Shown: positions 47,962 through 57,151 of the stretch, one piece after another
Position numbering within the stretch: position 1 is the first letter of the stretch
Layout: the number at the start of each line of letters is the position of its first letter
From: Vampirovibrio chlorellavorus
GTDB lineage: Bacteria; Cyanobacteriota; Vampirovibrionia; Vampirovibrionales; Vampirovibrionaceae
NCBI GenBank assembly: GCA_001858525.1
Contig: LAPX01000004.1
Coordinates: 248,001 to 312,000, forward strand
Reading direction: 5' to 3'
DNA: 64,000 bases
The notes under the pieces: model-generated
What the model was told of the DNA's origin: nothing
The model's database searches: none
What the model saw: the letters and a program-made list of their open reading frames with translations, nothing else
Position numbers and translations under genes: made by a program

Positions 47962-48086
47962 TTAAAAGCACCCGACTTGGTGTGTCCCTACCGGTTTATC
48001 CATTCATTATAGGTCAAACCGCCAAGATTGTGTCCCGACCCGCAAATGGGCGACCCAAAGAAAAAGCTTTCCAGTTGACTTTACCC

Positions 48087-48284
48087 TTACAGGGCAAACG
48101 CGGAAATAGCGTATTGAAAGGTACTGACGGGCTGAGCCTGCGCTTGCAACGCATAACAAGCCAGCTGAACCAAGCAGGCAATCAGTACCAGACTGAATAA
48201 ACCCGGTAATAATAATTCCCAAACCCAGTGTTCAGCAACTTCCGATTGAGGAAGCCGTCGCTTACTCTCACTGTCCATGCCCAT
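48087..48284 (-). CDS. Small single-span membrane protein, hypothetical
   Basis: A 65-residue frame starting MGMDSESKRRLPQSEVAEHW with one strong membrane span (WELLLPGLFSLVLIACLVQL). AAAGGGG lies 5 bases before the ATG at 48284, a good ribosome site, which makes the frame more credible than its size suggests. It could be first in an operon with the MerR-like gene, 125 bases downstream. No family recognised. Confidence 0.45.
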   Translation of the reverse strand: MGMDSESKRRLPQSEVAEHWVWELLLPGLFSLVLIACLVQLACYALQAQAQPVSTFQYAISAFAL

Positions 48285-48529
48285 TTTCCCCTTTAAATCA
48301 ATACCCTTCATTCGTAAAAATGCTTCAAGCCCAGGGCAAGTAACATCATAGACACAACGATTCTTCTCCTCGTAGCGCTTTCAATGGCAGTGAAACCCAA
48401 ACGCCTTCTGAATTAATGCTCTGTTTCAACCCGGCTTCAGAAGGGCACCCACAATTGGCCCATAAACCATTTCAAGCTCTCCAGTAGCATAAAAACAGTA
48501 TATCCATATTTCTTGCTACAGACTTAACA

Positions 48530-48675
48530 AGTTCGTAACACGCTCTTAAAATCCTCCATCCGGAGTATCAAGTATCGACGACAACTTTCGATACATAAAA
48601 CATAAATCCACATCTCTCTCTTTCTTTCCCTGATGAACCACACGGTGCCCCTAAAAAAGGCACCTTTTCTTTTTC
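48530..48675 (+). ncRNA. Candidate small structured RNA ending in an orphan terminator
   Basis: The 48312-48700 interval has no gene. On the + strand it contains three successive hairpins: CTCC-ATCC-GGAG (48554-48565), GTATCGA...TCGATAC (48572-48594) and GGTGCC...GGCACC (48644-48664), the last followed by TTTTCTTTTTC. That is a terminator orientation with no + gene upstream to use it. The start is a guess; TTGCTA near 48520 is a weak -35. The RNA is inferred, not shown. Confidence 0.35.
48644..48675 (+). terminator. Orphan + strand terminator
   Basis: GGTGCC and GGCACC pair around a 9-base A-rich loop and are followed by a T-rich run. On the minus strand no T-run follows, so it does not serve the metallophosphatase gene ending at 48701. 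Confidence 0.6.
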
Positions 48676-48700
48676 TTCGGGGGATCAGTGATCGGCGTCT

Positions 48701-50266
48701 CTAAAACTCAGCGTACAGGCTGCACTCCTGGTGATTCTCCACAGAATGCAAGGTCTTTCGCGTATCCTGATCCAGATTGACCACGCTATACGGTGCCTTT
48801 CCAGCGGGCGCGGACCATTGATGATGCACCGAGAAGGGCGAATCAACCGAACCCCGGTCATGCCCATGAACCAGCATTTGCACGCCATTGTTGAAAAAGG
48901 GCAGGCTGGCCTCCTCTTTCAAAGCATCGCGCCGCCACAAAAAGCCCTGTTCTGGCTCCATACTTTCCAGTAGTTCTTCCACGGGCGTTTTTAAGGAATT
49001 TTCCTCAAAAGCCTTTCCGGCATAAGTTTGCCAGAAACGATTGGCCCAGGACTGCCAAAAACCGATATCACTCAATCGGGCACGTCCGGATTTGCTATCG
49101 GATTGAGGGACTGGTGCACACTCCAGATATCGCTGAGATAGAACGTCATTCAACCGGGAGACTTCCACCGGGTTAATGGGAGCGTGTGTAAACAAGGTTT
49201 TGGATTCCGGCCGATAGTGCACCAACTGAGACGCTTGTACATAACGATGGTAACGATCCCGCAGATCGAAGATGGAGCCTGGGCTCCAGGCAGGGCGTAA
49301 TGACATCTGAACCGCTTCCCCCTCAGGATGAATCGCCACCCGCACCTGACGCTCACTATCTGTGGCCATCAGCAGCGAACGTCCCAGAGAAGCCGCCGTG
49401 TTCCAACCCATCGGAAACATGGCATAAATCAGGGTCTGCATGCCCGCATGATCGTGATTGGAGGCCAGCGTAATAAGGCGCTTAGGGTTGTCTTGGGTGA
49501 TTTGATCAATGACATCCAGGGTTAAAAAATCCAAGGCTCCCCGATCAGACAAGACGTCTCCTATCAGCAGCAACTGCTGCCCTTCCGCCCCTGTCCACCG
49601 AAGTTGTTGAATGAGCGGCCTTAATTGCTGATAGAAGCCCTGATACCGTTTCTGGCGCTGGTTAATATCATCAATGGCCTCCTTAGAAAAAGCAGCCATT
49701 TTCAAAAGCCGTTCCGACCGTTGTGGAGAATTACCGTTAATGCGCGATGTCACATAACGCCGGAAGGGATTGGCCCCCGGTGGGTAATTGGGTTCCGTTA
49801 AAATATCCTGGGCCAATGCGTCAGAAATTTCCCGGAAAGACTTGGCGCTATCCGGAGGCATGGTGGCCAACCCAGTGGCCAGTAGTGTTTCTACCAGTTT
49901 TTGATAAGAGCCATGCAAATCGCCCAGGGCGATTAATTTAGCGCCCTGCAGGTGACTGGACAAATTTTCCGGTTTAAGGGTACGGGGCATGTAGTTACGA
50001 AGCGCGTCTTGCTCATGATCTTTTTGCCGCCGGTACACTTTAAACGGATAAGGAATTTTTAATTGCACAACCGCTTGCCGTTCCAGCGATACGGGCGCTT
50101 TTTCAGACGAGCCGCTGAAATAAACGACATCCCCAGACTTGGCGGCAACTTGCGTCCCCAAGGCAGGCTGAGCAGGCTGAAACCTGTCCGCCTTTTTATG
50201 GGGTAACGCTGGCTCCAAGCCCGATTTGCTGGATGAATGGGGCCAAGCCCCGGATAAAATTCGCAT
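48701..50266 (-). CDS. Calcineurin-like metallophosphoesterase
   Basis: A 521-residue protein. ATG at 50266 has AGGA 6 bases upstream; an extension to 50362 is unlikely. The first 90 residues are unlike known phosphatases and contain VVYFSGSSE. From about residue 110 come the binuclear-metal motifs: LIALGDLHGSY, then LLLIGDVLSDRG, ITLASNHDHAG, and the C-terminal LVHGHDRGS. This spacing fits protein- or Ap4A-type phosphoesterases (PPP-like), with long inserts between motifs. No signal peptide is evident. The substrate is unknown. The F-S-G element near residue 50 resembles short motifs in two other unknown proteins here. Confidence 0.78.
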   Translation of the reverse strand: MRILSGAWPHSSSKSGLEPALPHKKADRFQPAQPALGTQVAAKSGDVVYFSGSSEKAPVSLERQAVVQLKIPYPFKVYRRQKDHEQDALRNYMPRTLKPENLSSHLQGAKLIALGDLHGSYQKLVETLLATGLATMPPDSAKSFREISDALAQDILTEPNYPPGANPFRRYVTSRINGNSPQRSERLLKMAAFSKEAIDDINQRQKRYQGFYQQLRPLIQQLRWTGAEGQQLLLIGDVLSDRGALDFLTLDVIDQITQDNPKRLITLASNHDHAGMQTLIYAMFPMGWNTAASLGRSLLMATDSERQVRVAIHPEGEAVQMSLRPAWSPGSIFDLRDRYHRYVQASQLVHYRPESKTLFTHAPINPVEVSRLNDVLSQRYLECAPVPQSDSKSGRARLSDIGFWQSWANRFWQTYAGKAFEENSLKTPVEELLESMEPEQGFLWRRDALKEEASLPFFNNGVQMLVHGHDRGSVDSPFSVHHQWSAPAGKAPYSVVNLDQDTRKTLHSVENHQECSLYAEF

Positions 50267-50451
50267 TGGATATCCTGATGAGTGATCGACGAGAAACTTC
50301 AGAGAATACGATATTGAACAACAAGCTTCAATCAAAATTGTCCAGCAATTGACTTCCCCCAAACATGCCTAATGCAGAACTGTACCGGATGAGGTGCGTG
50401 GATTTCTCGATTTTCAATCGGCCCCAATACCCATCAGGACAAAGCATACGC

Positions 50452-50464
50452 TATAATAACGCTT
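50452..50464 (+). promoter_or_regulatory. -10 promoter element abutting the ribD start
   Basis: A consensus TATAAT at 50452-50457 ends 7 bases before the ribD ATG, so transcription should begin at the start codon. No Shine-Dalgarno sequence is present. No FMN riboswitch fits in this 102-base gap. Confidence 0.5.
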
Positions 50465-51640
50465 ATGCCTGTACACGCTCCTTTACTGTATCAAAATATT
50501 GATGAGGCTTATATTGCCCGCTGCTTGGCTTTGGCTGAACTGGGTGCCTGCACGGTCAGCCCCAACCCCATGGTGGGGGCCATTGTGCTGGATGCCGCAG
50601 GGCGCAAGGTGGGCGAAGGGTACCATCAACGGGCCGGAGAAGCCCACGCCGAAGTCATCGCCCTAGAGCAGGCAGGAGACAAAGCCAAAGGCGGGACGTT
50701 ATACGTCAATCTGGAGCCCTGCAACCATTACGGCCGAACGCCTCCCTGCACCCAAAAAATTATTGAGTCCGGCATCCAGCGGGTCGTGTGCGGCACCCTG
50801 GATCCCAATCCACTGGTGGCTGGCGCTGGGCGGGACATGCTGCAAAACGCCCGCATTTCTGTACGATACGGCTTTTTAGAAGCCGAATGCAGGCGGCTGA
50901 ACGAATTCTTTTTTCACGCCATTGTGCACAAAACCCCCTTTGTCACCTTAAAGCTGGGACTCAGTCTGGACGGTAAAATTGCCAACCGTCACGGGGAAAG
51001 CCAATGGCTGACCGGAGCCTTTTCCCGGCAATACGTGCACCATCTGCGCCAGCATTACGATGCCATTTTAACCACCTCGGAAACGGTGATTGCCGATGAT
51101 CCGCAACTAACCGTGCGGGATATTCCCAACATTAAAAAGCAACCCATCAAAATTATTCTGGATCGCCAGTTCCGACTCAATCCGGATAAGTACCAAATCT
51201 TCAAAGGCGAAGCCCCCACCTGGGTGGTTACTTCTAAAACCAGCCACAATACTGCCAATGCTCAAAAAGCCAGAGCACAAGGCATTAAAATTATTGAGCT
51301 GGATGAAGCAGGAACCGGCTTAAACCTGAAAAGCCTGATGCCGCAATTGGGCGAACTGGAAATCAACAGCCTGTTTGTGGAAGCCGGTGGTCGACTGGCC
51401 TCCTCCCTGCTGGCGGAGAATTTGGTGAACAAGTTTTACCTGTTCTACGCCCCCAAAATACTGAAAGATCAAATGGCCAAAGCCGCCTTCGGCCCCTCGT
51501 TCCAACTGGATTTGCCCGACGCCCCGCAGCTGGAAATCATTCAAACCCGCCAACTGGATCAGGATTGGGTGGTGGAAGCGCAACCTTATAAAAAGGTGAA
51601 ACACTACCCCGGCCTCATCAATACAGCCACCGGGCTTTGA
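50465..51640 (+). CDS. ribD: Bifunctional riboflavin deaminase/reductase RibD
   Basis: A 391-residue two-domain enzyme. The N-terminal deaminase has the zinc motif GEAHAEVIALEQAG (His near residue 61) and NLEPCNHYGRTPPC (about 83-96). The C-terminal reductase begins FVTLKLGLSLDGKIANRHGESQWLTG and has SLFVEAGGRLASSLL for NADPH. It performs the second and third steps of riboflavin synthesis. It is not accompanied by ribBA, ribE or ribH, so the pathway is scattered in this genome. The gene converges with the FmdB-like gene, 8 bases apart. Confidence 0.96.
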   Translation: MPVHAPLLYQNIDEAYIARCLALAELGACTVSPNPMVGAIVLDAAGRKVGEGYHQRAGEAHAEVIALEQAGDKAKGGTLYVNLEPCNHYGRTPPCTQKIIESGIQRVVCGTLDPNPLVAGAGRDMLQNARISVRYGFLEAECRRLNEFFFHAIVHKTPFVTLKLGLSLDGKIANRHGESQWLTGAFSRQYVHHLRQHYDAILTTSETVIADDPQLTVRDIPNIKKQPIKIILDRQFRLNPDKYQIFKGEAPTWVVTSKTSHNTANAQKARAQGIKIIELDEAGTGLNLKSLMPQLGELEINSLFVEAGGRLASSLLAENLVNKFYLFYAPKILKDQMAKAAFGPSFQLDLPDAPQLEIIQTRQLDQDWVVEAQPYKKVKHYPGLINTATGL

Positions 51641-51648
51641 TGATTGGG

Positions 51649-51918
51649 TTACCCTTCTTCAAGATCTCTGGCAGGCCCTTGGGAAGAATGACGGTGCAAG
51701 ACGCAACCACTCCCACAGTGATGCCCATCCGTCACGGGATGAGTCTCTGCCGGAGTCGACTCTGTCGCTTTGCCGTCCATGACCATTGGGGCAGATAAGA
51801 CCACCTTGGTGCAAAAATGCCCACAAGCCTCACAGACCAAGGTTAGAGTTTCCAGCATGCCATGCGTTTGTGTAAACACCTGCTGACACTGGGAACACCG
51901 ATAGTGATAGGTGGGCAT
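51649..51918 (-). CDS. FmdB-family zinc ribbon protein
   Basis: An 89-residue protein. MPTYHYRCSQCQQVF with a second pair CEACGHFC is the FmdB-type zinc ribbon (CxxC...CxxC). The second half is a short disordered tail with an additional CxxC-like and His-rich piece (HHCGSGCVLHRH). FmdB proteins are called putative regulators, but their role is not known. It lies 21 bases downstream of the glycosyltransferase gene and is likely co-transcribed with it. Confidence 0.8.
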   Translation of the reverse strand: MPTYHYRCSQCQQVFTQTHGMLETLTLVCEACGHFCTKVVLSAPMVMDGKATESTPAETHPVTDGHHCGSGCVLHRHSSQGPARDLEEG

Positions 51919-51939
51919 GGCAAAGGGCCTTTCGCCAAA

Positions 51940-52716
51940 TCAGGAGCGAACCGTAAGCGCCCGCACTTTGGCGTATTTCAGAAAAACCTGCAAGGTATTG
52001 GCCATGGCCATGGTTTGCCCGGTAATGCCCTTAAACAAACCACCCAGCAAGAAAAACTGCTTCCAGGCGGCCAGCTTGGTTTTAAATATTAAATTGGCAG
52101 GCTTTTGCGCCCCATTGGCCGTGCCATGCACTTCCAGATATTGATAAGCGGCCAAGGTGGAGAGCTTGTTAATAGTCGCGAACAAGCTTTCCACGGTGGT
52201 AAAAGGCTCGTACCCCAAGGGGCGATCCAGCTTACCCACATCACCATTGACCGCCAAACTGCACTCCCAGTTATCCCGAATCAGCCATTGCTTTTTGCGC
52301 ACCAGCCGAAGCACCCGTTTGGGCTCATCGCCCAGGGGCACAGAAATCCACTGGTTTTGAAACTTGAGTTGCCGGGGGATGGTAAACCCATTGAGATGGG
52401 CCGGCGTATTTAACAACACCCCATCCACTTCGTGCCGCAGCATTTCTTCTACCCATTCATCGGGCTCTACCAGCAATAACCAGTCACACTTGGCCATGGA
52501 TAGAGCATCCCGGCGAACCACATTGAGATTTTGAGAAGGATGAAACAAAACCTTGTCGGTAAAACCACGGGCAATGCTTAACGTGGCGTCCGTACTACCC
52601 CGATCAAACACCACCAATTCATCCACCCAGTGCAGGGAAGACAAACATCGTTCCAAGGTTGCAGCATTATTTTCGGTGATCACAATCGCCGAAATGGTTT
52701 GGGATTTGTAGGTCAT
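51940..52716 (-). CDS. Glycosyltransferase family 2, LPS core WaaE/KdtX-like
   Basis: A 258-residue GT2 enzyme. It starts ISAIVITENNAATLERCLSS, followed by WVDELVVFDRGSTDATLSIA and CDWLLLVEPDEWV, where an acidic pair near residue 98 replaces the usual DxD. WaaE-type enzymes add beta-glucose to the LPS inner core. The central NRPHRIPRYLKF-like stretch seen in many WaaE proteins is replaced by LNGFTIPRQLKFQN. LPS is expected from kdsB. Specific sugar not determinable. Confidence 0.82.
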   Translation of the reverse strand: MTYKSQTISAIVITENNAATLERCLSSLHWVDELVVFDRGSTDATLSIARGFTDKVLFHPSQNLNVVRRDALSMAKCDWLLLVEPDEWVEEMLRHEVDGVLLNTPAHLNGFTIPRQLKFQNQWISVPLGDEPKRVLRLVRKKQWLIRDNWECSLAVNGDVGKLDRPLGYEPFTTVESLFATINKLSTLAAYQYLEVHGTANGAQKPANLIFKTKLAAWKQFFLLGGLFKGITGQTMAMANTLQVFLKYAKVRALTVRS

Positions 52717-52842
52717 CTAACGCTCACATCACTTCTTAACTCTAGAATACCAATAAATTTACAATTTGGAACATTTGATCTTCCATTAAATTTTTTAAAA
52801 CAATCAAAAGACTGCGATGAGTTGAGCATGTCTCATCCTTCG

Positions 52843-52859
52843 TGATAGCATTTTTCATT
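52843..52859 (+). promoter_or_regulatory. Extended -10 promoter abutting the yebC start
   Basis: TGATAGCAT (52843-52851) follows TTGAGC (52822-52827) with an 18-base spacer and ends 8 bases before the yebC ATG. No ribosome site is seen, so a leaderless mRNA is predicted. Confidence 0.45.
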
Positions 52860-53621
52860 ATGGCTGGACATTCTAAATGGGCTCAAATCAAGCGCAGTAA
52901 AGCGGTTAAAGACGCCAAACGAGGCGCCAATTTCGCCCAATGCTCCCGAGAAATTATTATGGCCGCCAAACTGGGCGGGGGTGACCCAGAGGGCAATTTT
53001 CGGCTGAGAACGGCCATTACCAGAGCCAAAACGGCGGGGGTGCCCAACGACAACATCAAGCGGGCCATAGAAAAAGGCATCGGCGCAGGCGGGGCGGACC
53101 AACTGGAAGACCTGTCCTACGAAGGTTATGGGCCGGGCGGGGTGGCCATTTTTATTGAGGCCATGACCGACAATCGCAACCGTACCGCCGGGGATATTCG
53201 CAGTTACTTTAACAAGTACCAGGGCAATTTAGGATCAGATGGTTGTGTGGCCTGGATTTTTGAGCAAAAGGGCCTCATTCGGGTGACCCAAACCAGCCAC
53301 GCTGAAGAAGCGCTGTTTGAGCATGCCTTGGAAGCCGGTGCTACGGATTTTTCCGCTAACCCGGATGAAGAGGGTTTTGATATTTTTACGGAACCACTGG
53401 CCTTGAACGCAGTGGCCCAAGCCTTAACGGAAGCTGGAATTACAGTGGATTCGGCGGAAGTCACCCGCATTCCCCAGAACACGGCCAAGGTGGGCAGCGA
53501 AGCGATTGCCAAACCGCTGCTGAAGTTGATGGATGCCATTGAATCCCACGATGATGTGCAGCACGTTTACGCCAATTTTGAAATGGACGAGGCCCTGCTA
53601 GCCAAACTGGAGCAGCAATAA
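52860..53621 (+). CDS. YebC/PmpR family transcriptional/translational regulator
   Basis: A 253-residue YebC protein. It begins AGHSKWAQIKRSKAVKDAKRG and has the conserved GVPNDNIKRAIEKG, YEGYGPGGVAIFIEAMTDNRNRTA and FGSDGCVAWIFEQKG-like segments, then two further alpha-beta domains. YebC proteins have been described as DNA-binding regulators and, more recently, as ribosome-associated factors that help translate proline stretches. The ATG at 52860 is the family start. The gene is followed after 3 bases by the chorismate-using enzyme. Confidence 0.95.
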   Translation: MAGHSKWAQIKRSKAVKDAKRGANFAQCSREIIMAAKLGGGDPEGNFRLRTAITRAKTAGVPNDNIKRAIEKGIGAGGADQLEDLSYEGYGPGGVAIFIEAMTDNRNRTAGDIRSYFNKYQGNLGSDGCVAWIFEQKGLIRVTQTSHAEEALFEHALEAGATDFSANPDEEGFDIFTEPLALNAVAQALTEAGITVDSAEVTRIPQNTAKVGSEAIAKPLLKLMDAIESHDDVQHVYANFEMDEALLAKLEQQ

Positions 53622-53624
53622 GGC

Positions 53625-55112
53625 ATGGTGGCTCTGGCTACCCATCACCTGCACCGCTTTTTCCGGCAGGTGAGCGAATCCGCAGGGGAAGCCCTCATGC
53701 TGGGCGGATCGGCAGACGTAACCCCCTTAAACCAATGGGTCATTGTGGGGCTTCATGCCCGGCAATCCCTGCACCTACAAGGAAAAACCCTCGACTGGAC
53801 GGGTCCACAGAATAGTCAACACATTGACTTAACCGGCCAGAATGCCCGGCAACGCTTGTTTGAAACATTGGAACTGGCCCGACAACAGTGTCAACCCTGG
53901 CCCACCGAAAAGCAGACATTGGGCTTGCCCATGGCCGGTGGACTGGCTGGTGTGTTGGGCTATGAGTTTTACCGTTGGTGCGATTCCGGCTGGCAACAGG
54001 CCGCCCCGCCCAAAACCATCGATTGGCCGGAATTGCAGTTGTTCGAATTTGAGGACTGGTTGTTCATCAACCTGAAAACCGCAGCGCTCACCGTTTTAAG
54101 CAAAGATGCCCAGCGCACAGCTAATTATCATGATCTATGGCATACGGGCTCGCAATCATCCGCTACCCCCGAAGCGAATGCTGACCGCCCTGACCTGAAT
54201 TTAAACGCCACGGCCATGGCCGATTATCTGGAAAGCTTTCAGGTATCGTTTCAACCGGAAGACTTTACGCATGCAGTGGAACAACTGAAGCAGGATATTT
54301 TTAACGGGGAAATTTATCAGGCCAATTTATCGCTGCAACTGCAAAAAGAATTGAGCCTCGATCCCTACGCCCTGTTTGAACGGTTGTGCCTGAAGAATCC
54401 TTCCCCTTTTGCCGGTTTTTTGAAATCAGCACAAGGCGTTTTAGTCTGCAATTCCCCGGAACGACTGGGCCAACTGAATGAGCAGGGACGGGCCCAAACC
54501 CGCCCCATTGCCGGTACCCGTGGACGGGGCCAAACCCCCGCAGAAGACGAGGCCATTGGCCAAACCTTGCTCAATAACGAAAAAGAACAGGCCGAACACT
54601 TGATGCTGGTGGACTTGGCCCGCAATGATCTGGGGCGAGTCTGTCAGCCCGGTTCCGTACAAGTGGATGAATTTCTGGTGCTGGAGCGGTACTCGCATGT
54701 CACCCATGTGGTCAGCAACGTGGCCGGGCAGCTTAAGACACAGGCCAGCGGCTGGGATCTGCTTCAATCCTTATTTCCGGGCGGCACCATTACCGGCTGC
54801 CCCAAAATCCGCTGCGTGGAACTATTAAGCCAATTAGAGCCGGTATCCCGAGGGCTGTATACCGGCAGCCTAGGGTATGTGGATGCCAGCAGTTCGGCCA
54901 TGGATTTTAACATCCTCATTCGCAGCGTTTACCTGCGGCCGCTGACCAACACGGAGCACGATTTACCGATGCGGTATAATGTGGCTGTTCATGTGGGTGC
55001 GGGAATCGTGCATGATGCCATTGGCTCGCACGAATACCGGGAATGCCTGCGCAAAGCCAACGCCATTCTCAATGAACTGTACCGGTTAGAAGCCCAGCCA
55101 ATGAAAGCCTGA
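53625..55112 (+). CDS. Anthranilate/aminodeoxychorismate synthase component I family enzyme
   Basis: A 495-residue chorismate-binding enzyme. The catalytic half has [51 protein letters not shown] and the C-terminal [21 protein letters not shown]. These fit both TrpE and PabB. The Ala in PIAGT is the TrpE form; E. coli PabB has Lys there. But the N-terminal half lacks a clear tryptophan-binding LLES motif, and the neighbours (yebC, pyrR) are not trp genes. No glutamine amidotransferase partner (TrpG/PabA) is adjacent. PabB-type function is slightly favoured; I leave the symbol blank. Confidence 0.82.
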   Translation: MVALATHHLHRFFRQVSESAGEALMLGGSADVTPLNQWVIVGLHARQSLHLQGKTLDWTGPQNSQHIDLTGQNARQRLFETLELARQQCQPWPTEKQTLGLPMAGGLAGVLGYEFYRWCDSGWQQAAPPKTIDWPELQLFEFEDWLFINLKTAALTVLSKDAQRTANYHDLWHTGSQSSATPEANADRPDLNLNATAMADYLESFQVSFQPEDFTHAVEQLKQDIFNGEIYQANLSLQLQKELSLDPYALFERLCLKNPSPFAGFLKSAQGVLVCNSPERLGQLNEQGRAQTRPIAGTRGRGQTPAEDEAIGQTLLNNEKEQAEHLMLVDLARNDLGRVCQPGSVQVDEFLVLERYSHVTHVVSNVAGQLKTQASGWDLLQSLFPGGTITGCPKIRCVELLSQLEPVSRGLYTGSLGYVDASSSAMDFNILIRSVYLRPLTNTEHDLPMRYNVAVHVGAGIVHDAIGSHEYRECLRKANAILNELYRLEAQPMKA

Positions 55113-55128
55113 CAAGGAGTTCTCCAAG

Positions 55129-55668
55129 ATGCCAGCCAGCCAGCAAAACGAAGTGGTTATTTTCAACGCCAGCGATATTGAACGCAGCTTAAAGCGTCTG
55201 GCCCACGAGCTGATTGAGCACAATCAGGGCATTGAGGACATTGTATTACTGGGCATTGTCACCCGCGGCAAGCCACTGGCCGAGCGGGTGGCCAAACTGC
55301 TGCAAGCACTGGAAGGCAAAACCGTCCCGGTGGGCTACCTGGATATTACCCTTTACCGGGATGATACCAGCCAAACCTTCAAGCCCGCTTCGGAAAGTTA
55401 TGTGCCCGTGGAGCTGACCGGCAAAAAAGTGGTGCTGGTGGATGACGTGCTTTACAGCGGACGCAGCGTGCGCGCGGCGCTGGATGCCTTAAACGGCTAC
55501 GGACGACCCGCCGGGGTCCAGTTACTGGTCTTGCTGGATCGGGGACACCGAGAACTGCCCATTCGGGCCGATTACGTGGGCAAAAACATCCCCACCGCCA
55601 AGCAGGAACGGGTCAACGTGCAACTGCAAGAAGTGGATGGACTGGATCAGGTCATTCTGCGGAAGTAG
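55129..55668 (+). CDS. pyrR: PyrR bifunctional regulator/uracil phosphoribosyltransferase
   Basis: A 179-residue PRTase-fold protein. The PRPP motif [20 protein letters not shown] lies near residues 101-120, with [14 protein letters not shown] and the conserved DITLYRDD before it. PyrR binds pyr mRNA leaders in Gram-positive bacteria and makes UMP from uracil. AAGGAG precedes the ATG. No PyrR-binding leader or pyr operon lies in the window, so here it may act mainly as the transferase. GGAAGT...ACTTCC at 55661-55680 forms a weak hairpin over its stop codon. Confidence 0.94.
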   Translation: MPASQQNEVVIFNASDIERSLKRLAHELIEHNQGIEDIVLLGIVTRGKPLAERVAKLLQALEGKTVPVGYLDITLYRDDTSQTFKPASESYVPVELTGKKVVLVDDVLYSGRSVRAALDALNGYGRPAGVQLLVLLDRGHRELPIRADYVGKNIPTAKQERVNVQLQEVDGLDQVILRK

Positions 55669-55683
55669 GATAACACTTCCCCG

Positions 55684-56952
55684 TTAAGTTACAGGCTGCA
55701 ATTGGGCTTCTAATTGCTGGCGAGAACTGTGCTGACCAGCCACATAAACATCGGTCAGCAAATTACTGCCCACCCGATACAACAGCTCGTTGTAACTATG
55801 GATATCAAACAGCACCGCATCAGCCCGTTTACCCACCGTCAAACTCCCCCGATCGTGCTGTAAGTCCAGCGCTTGAGCCGCATGGATTGTCACCGCCTTA
55901 ATGACTTCAACAGGCGGCATGTTCATTTGCAGACAAGCCAAGGCCATAATCAGTTGCAGGTTATCAATCACGCAGCTACCGGGGTTAAAATCGGTGGCCA
56001 GCGCCACGGGCACCCCAGCGGCTATCAGCTTCAGGGCCGGGGCGTACTCTTTAATGCGCAGGTAAAACGCTGTCCCCGGAAGCAAGGTGGCCACAGTGCC
56101 TCCAGCCTTCAGTGCGGCAATTCCGTCATCGGACACGTGCAATAAATGATCGGCTGAGGTGGCCTGTAATTCCCCGGCCAGCTTAGCCCCGCCCAAATCG
56201 CAAAATTCTTCCGCATGCAATTTCAACTTCAGCCCATGCTGACGAGCGGTCTCCAAAATGCGCCGGGACTGGGCCACATCGAAATACCCTTTTTCGCAAA
56301 ACACATCGCAAAAGTCGGCCAGTTTTTGCTCAGCCACAACGGGAATTTGCACCTCACACACCTGATCCACATAAGCGTCCGTTCGCCCCTGATATTCCGG
56401 CGGAATGTCATGCGCCCCCATGTAGGTTGGCACCAGGCTGACCGGGGCTTGGGCACGCAGGGCCTGAAGCACCCGCAGGCATTTCAACTCACTCTCAAAA
56501 TCCAGCCCGTAGCCACTTTTAACTTCCACGGTGGTCACCCCCAAGGCCAACATGCGCTTCAGCCGCTGCAAGGTGAGGGCGCTGAGTTCCTCTGGGGTGG
56601 CCTGTCGGGTGGCTTGCACGGTTTTCAGAATGCCACCCCCGGCTTGGGCGATTTCCAGATAGCTTTTACCTTGCAGGCGCATTTCAAACTCGTTGGCCCG
56701 ATCGCCAGCGAAGATAGTGTGTGTGTGGGAATCAATCAGGCCGGGTAGCAGAACCCGCCCATGGGCATCCATCCATTGGGAGTTGGGGTAGTCGACCCGG
56801 TTGATTTCTATGGCCGATCCGACCCAGGCAATGGTTCCGTTTTCAAACCGAATGGCCCCGTTCTCGATCATCCCCAAGGGATTATCCGCCGTCATGCGGG
56901 CTGGATCCACGGTGACTAATTGCCCGATATTTTGAATGAATAAGGCGTTCAT
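55684..56952 (-). CDS. hutI: Imidazolonepropionase
   Basis: A 422-residue amidohydrolase, third step of histidine degradation: imidazolone propionate to formiminoglutamate. The metal site is in LLPGLIDSHTHTIFAGDRANEFEMRL; GVTTVEVKSGYGLDFESELKCL, KLHAEEFCDLGGAKLA and ALATDFNPGSC are standard HutI features. GAGG lies about 11 bases before the ATG. It is the last hut gene in transcription order; a gene on the opposite strand separates it from hutU, so it has its own promoter. Confidence 0.96.
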   Translation of the reverse strand: MNALFIQNIGQLVTVDPARMTADNPLGMIENGAIRFENGTIAWVGSAIEINRVDYPNSQWMDAHGRVLLPGLIDSHTHTIFAGDRANEFEMRLQGKSYLEIAQAGGGILKTVQATRQATPEELSALTLQRLKRMLALGVTTVEVKSGYGLDFESELKCLRVLQALRAQAPVSLVPTYMGAHDIPPEYQGRTDAYVDQVCEVQIPVVAEQKLADFCDVFCEKGYFDVAQSRRILETARQHGLKLKLHAEEFCDLGGAKLAGELQATSADHLLHVSDDGIAALKAGGTVATLLPGTAFYLRIKEYAPALKLIAAGVPVALATDFNPGSCVIDNLQLIMALACLQMNMPPVEVIKAVTIHAAQALDLQHDRGSLTVGKRADAVLFDIHSYNELLYRVGSNLLTDVYVAGQHSSRQQLEAQLQPVT

Positions 56953-57151
56953 GGAATAAAGCCTCTTGATACCCCAGTGTCGATACTCCTGCCAAGCCCG
57001 GTCATCATCTCGTTAAAGCGCATTGGCAACAGAATCATTATAGTCGGTTTAATATGGAAAATTGCCACGATACAAGGTTTCTTTTTTTCATAAAGTAAGC
57101 ATCTATTGCGCAATCGTTGTCAGCCTTGAACCCAGCAGGAGTATTTCCACC

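Noticed and set aside
50363-50464. FMN riboswitch before ribD
   Set aside because: The gap is too short and lacks the RFN core sequences.
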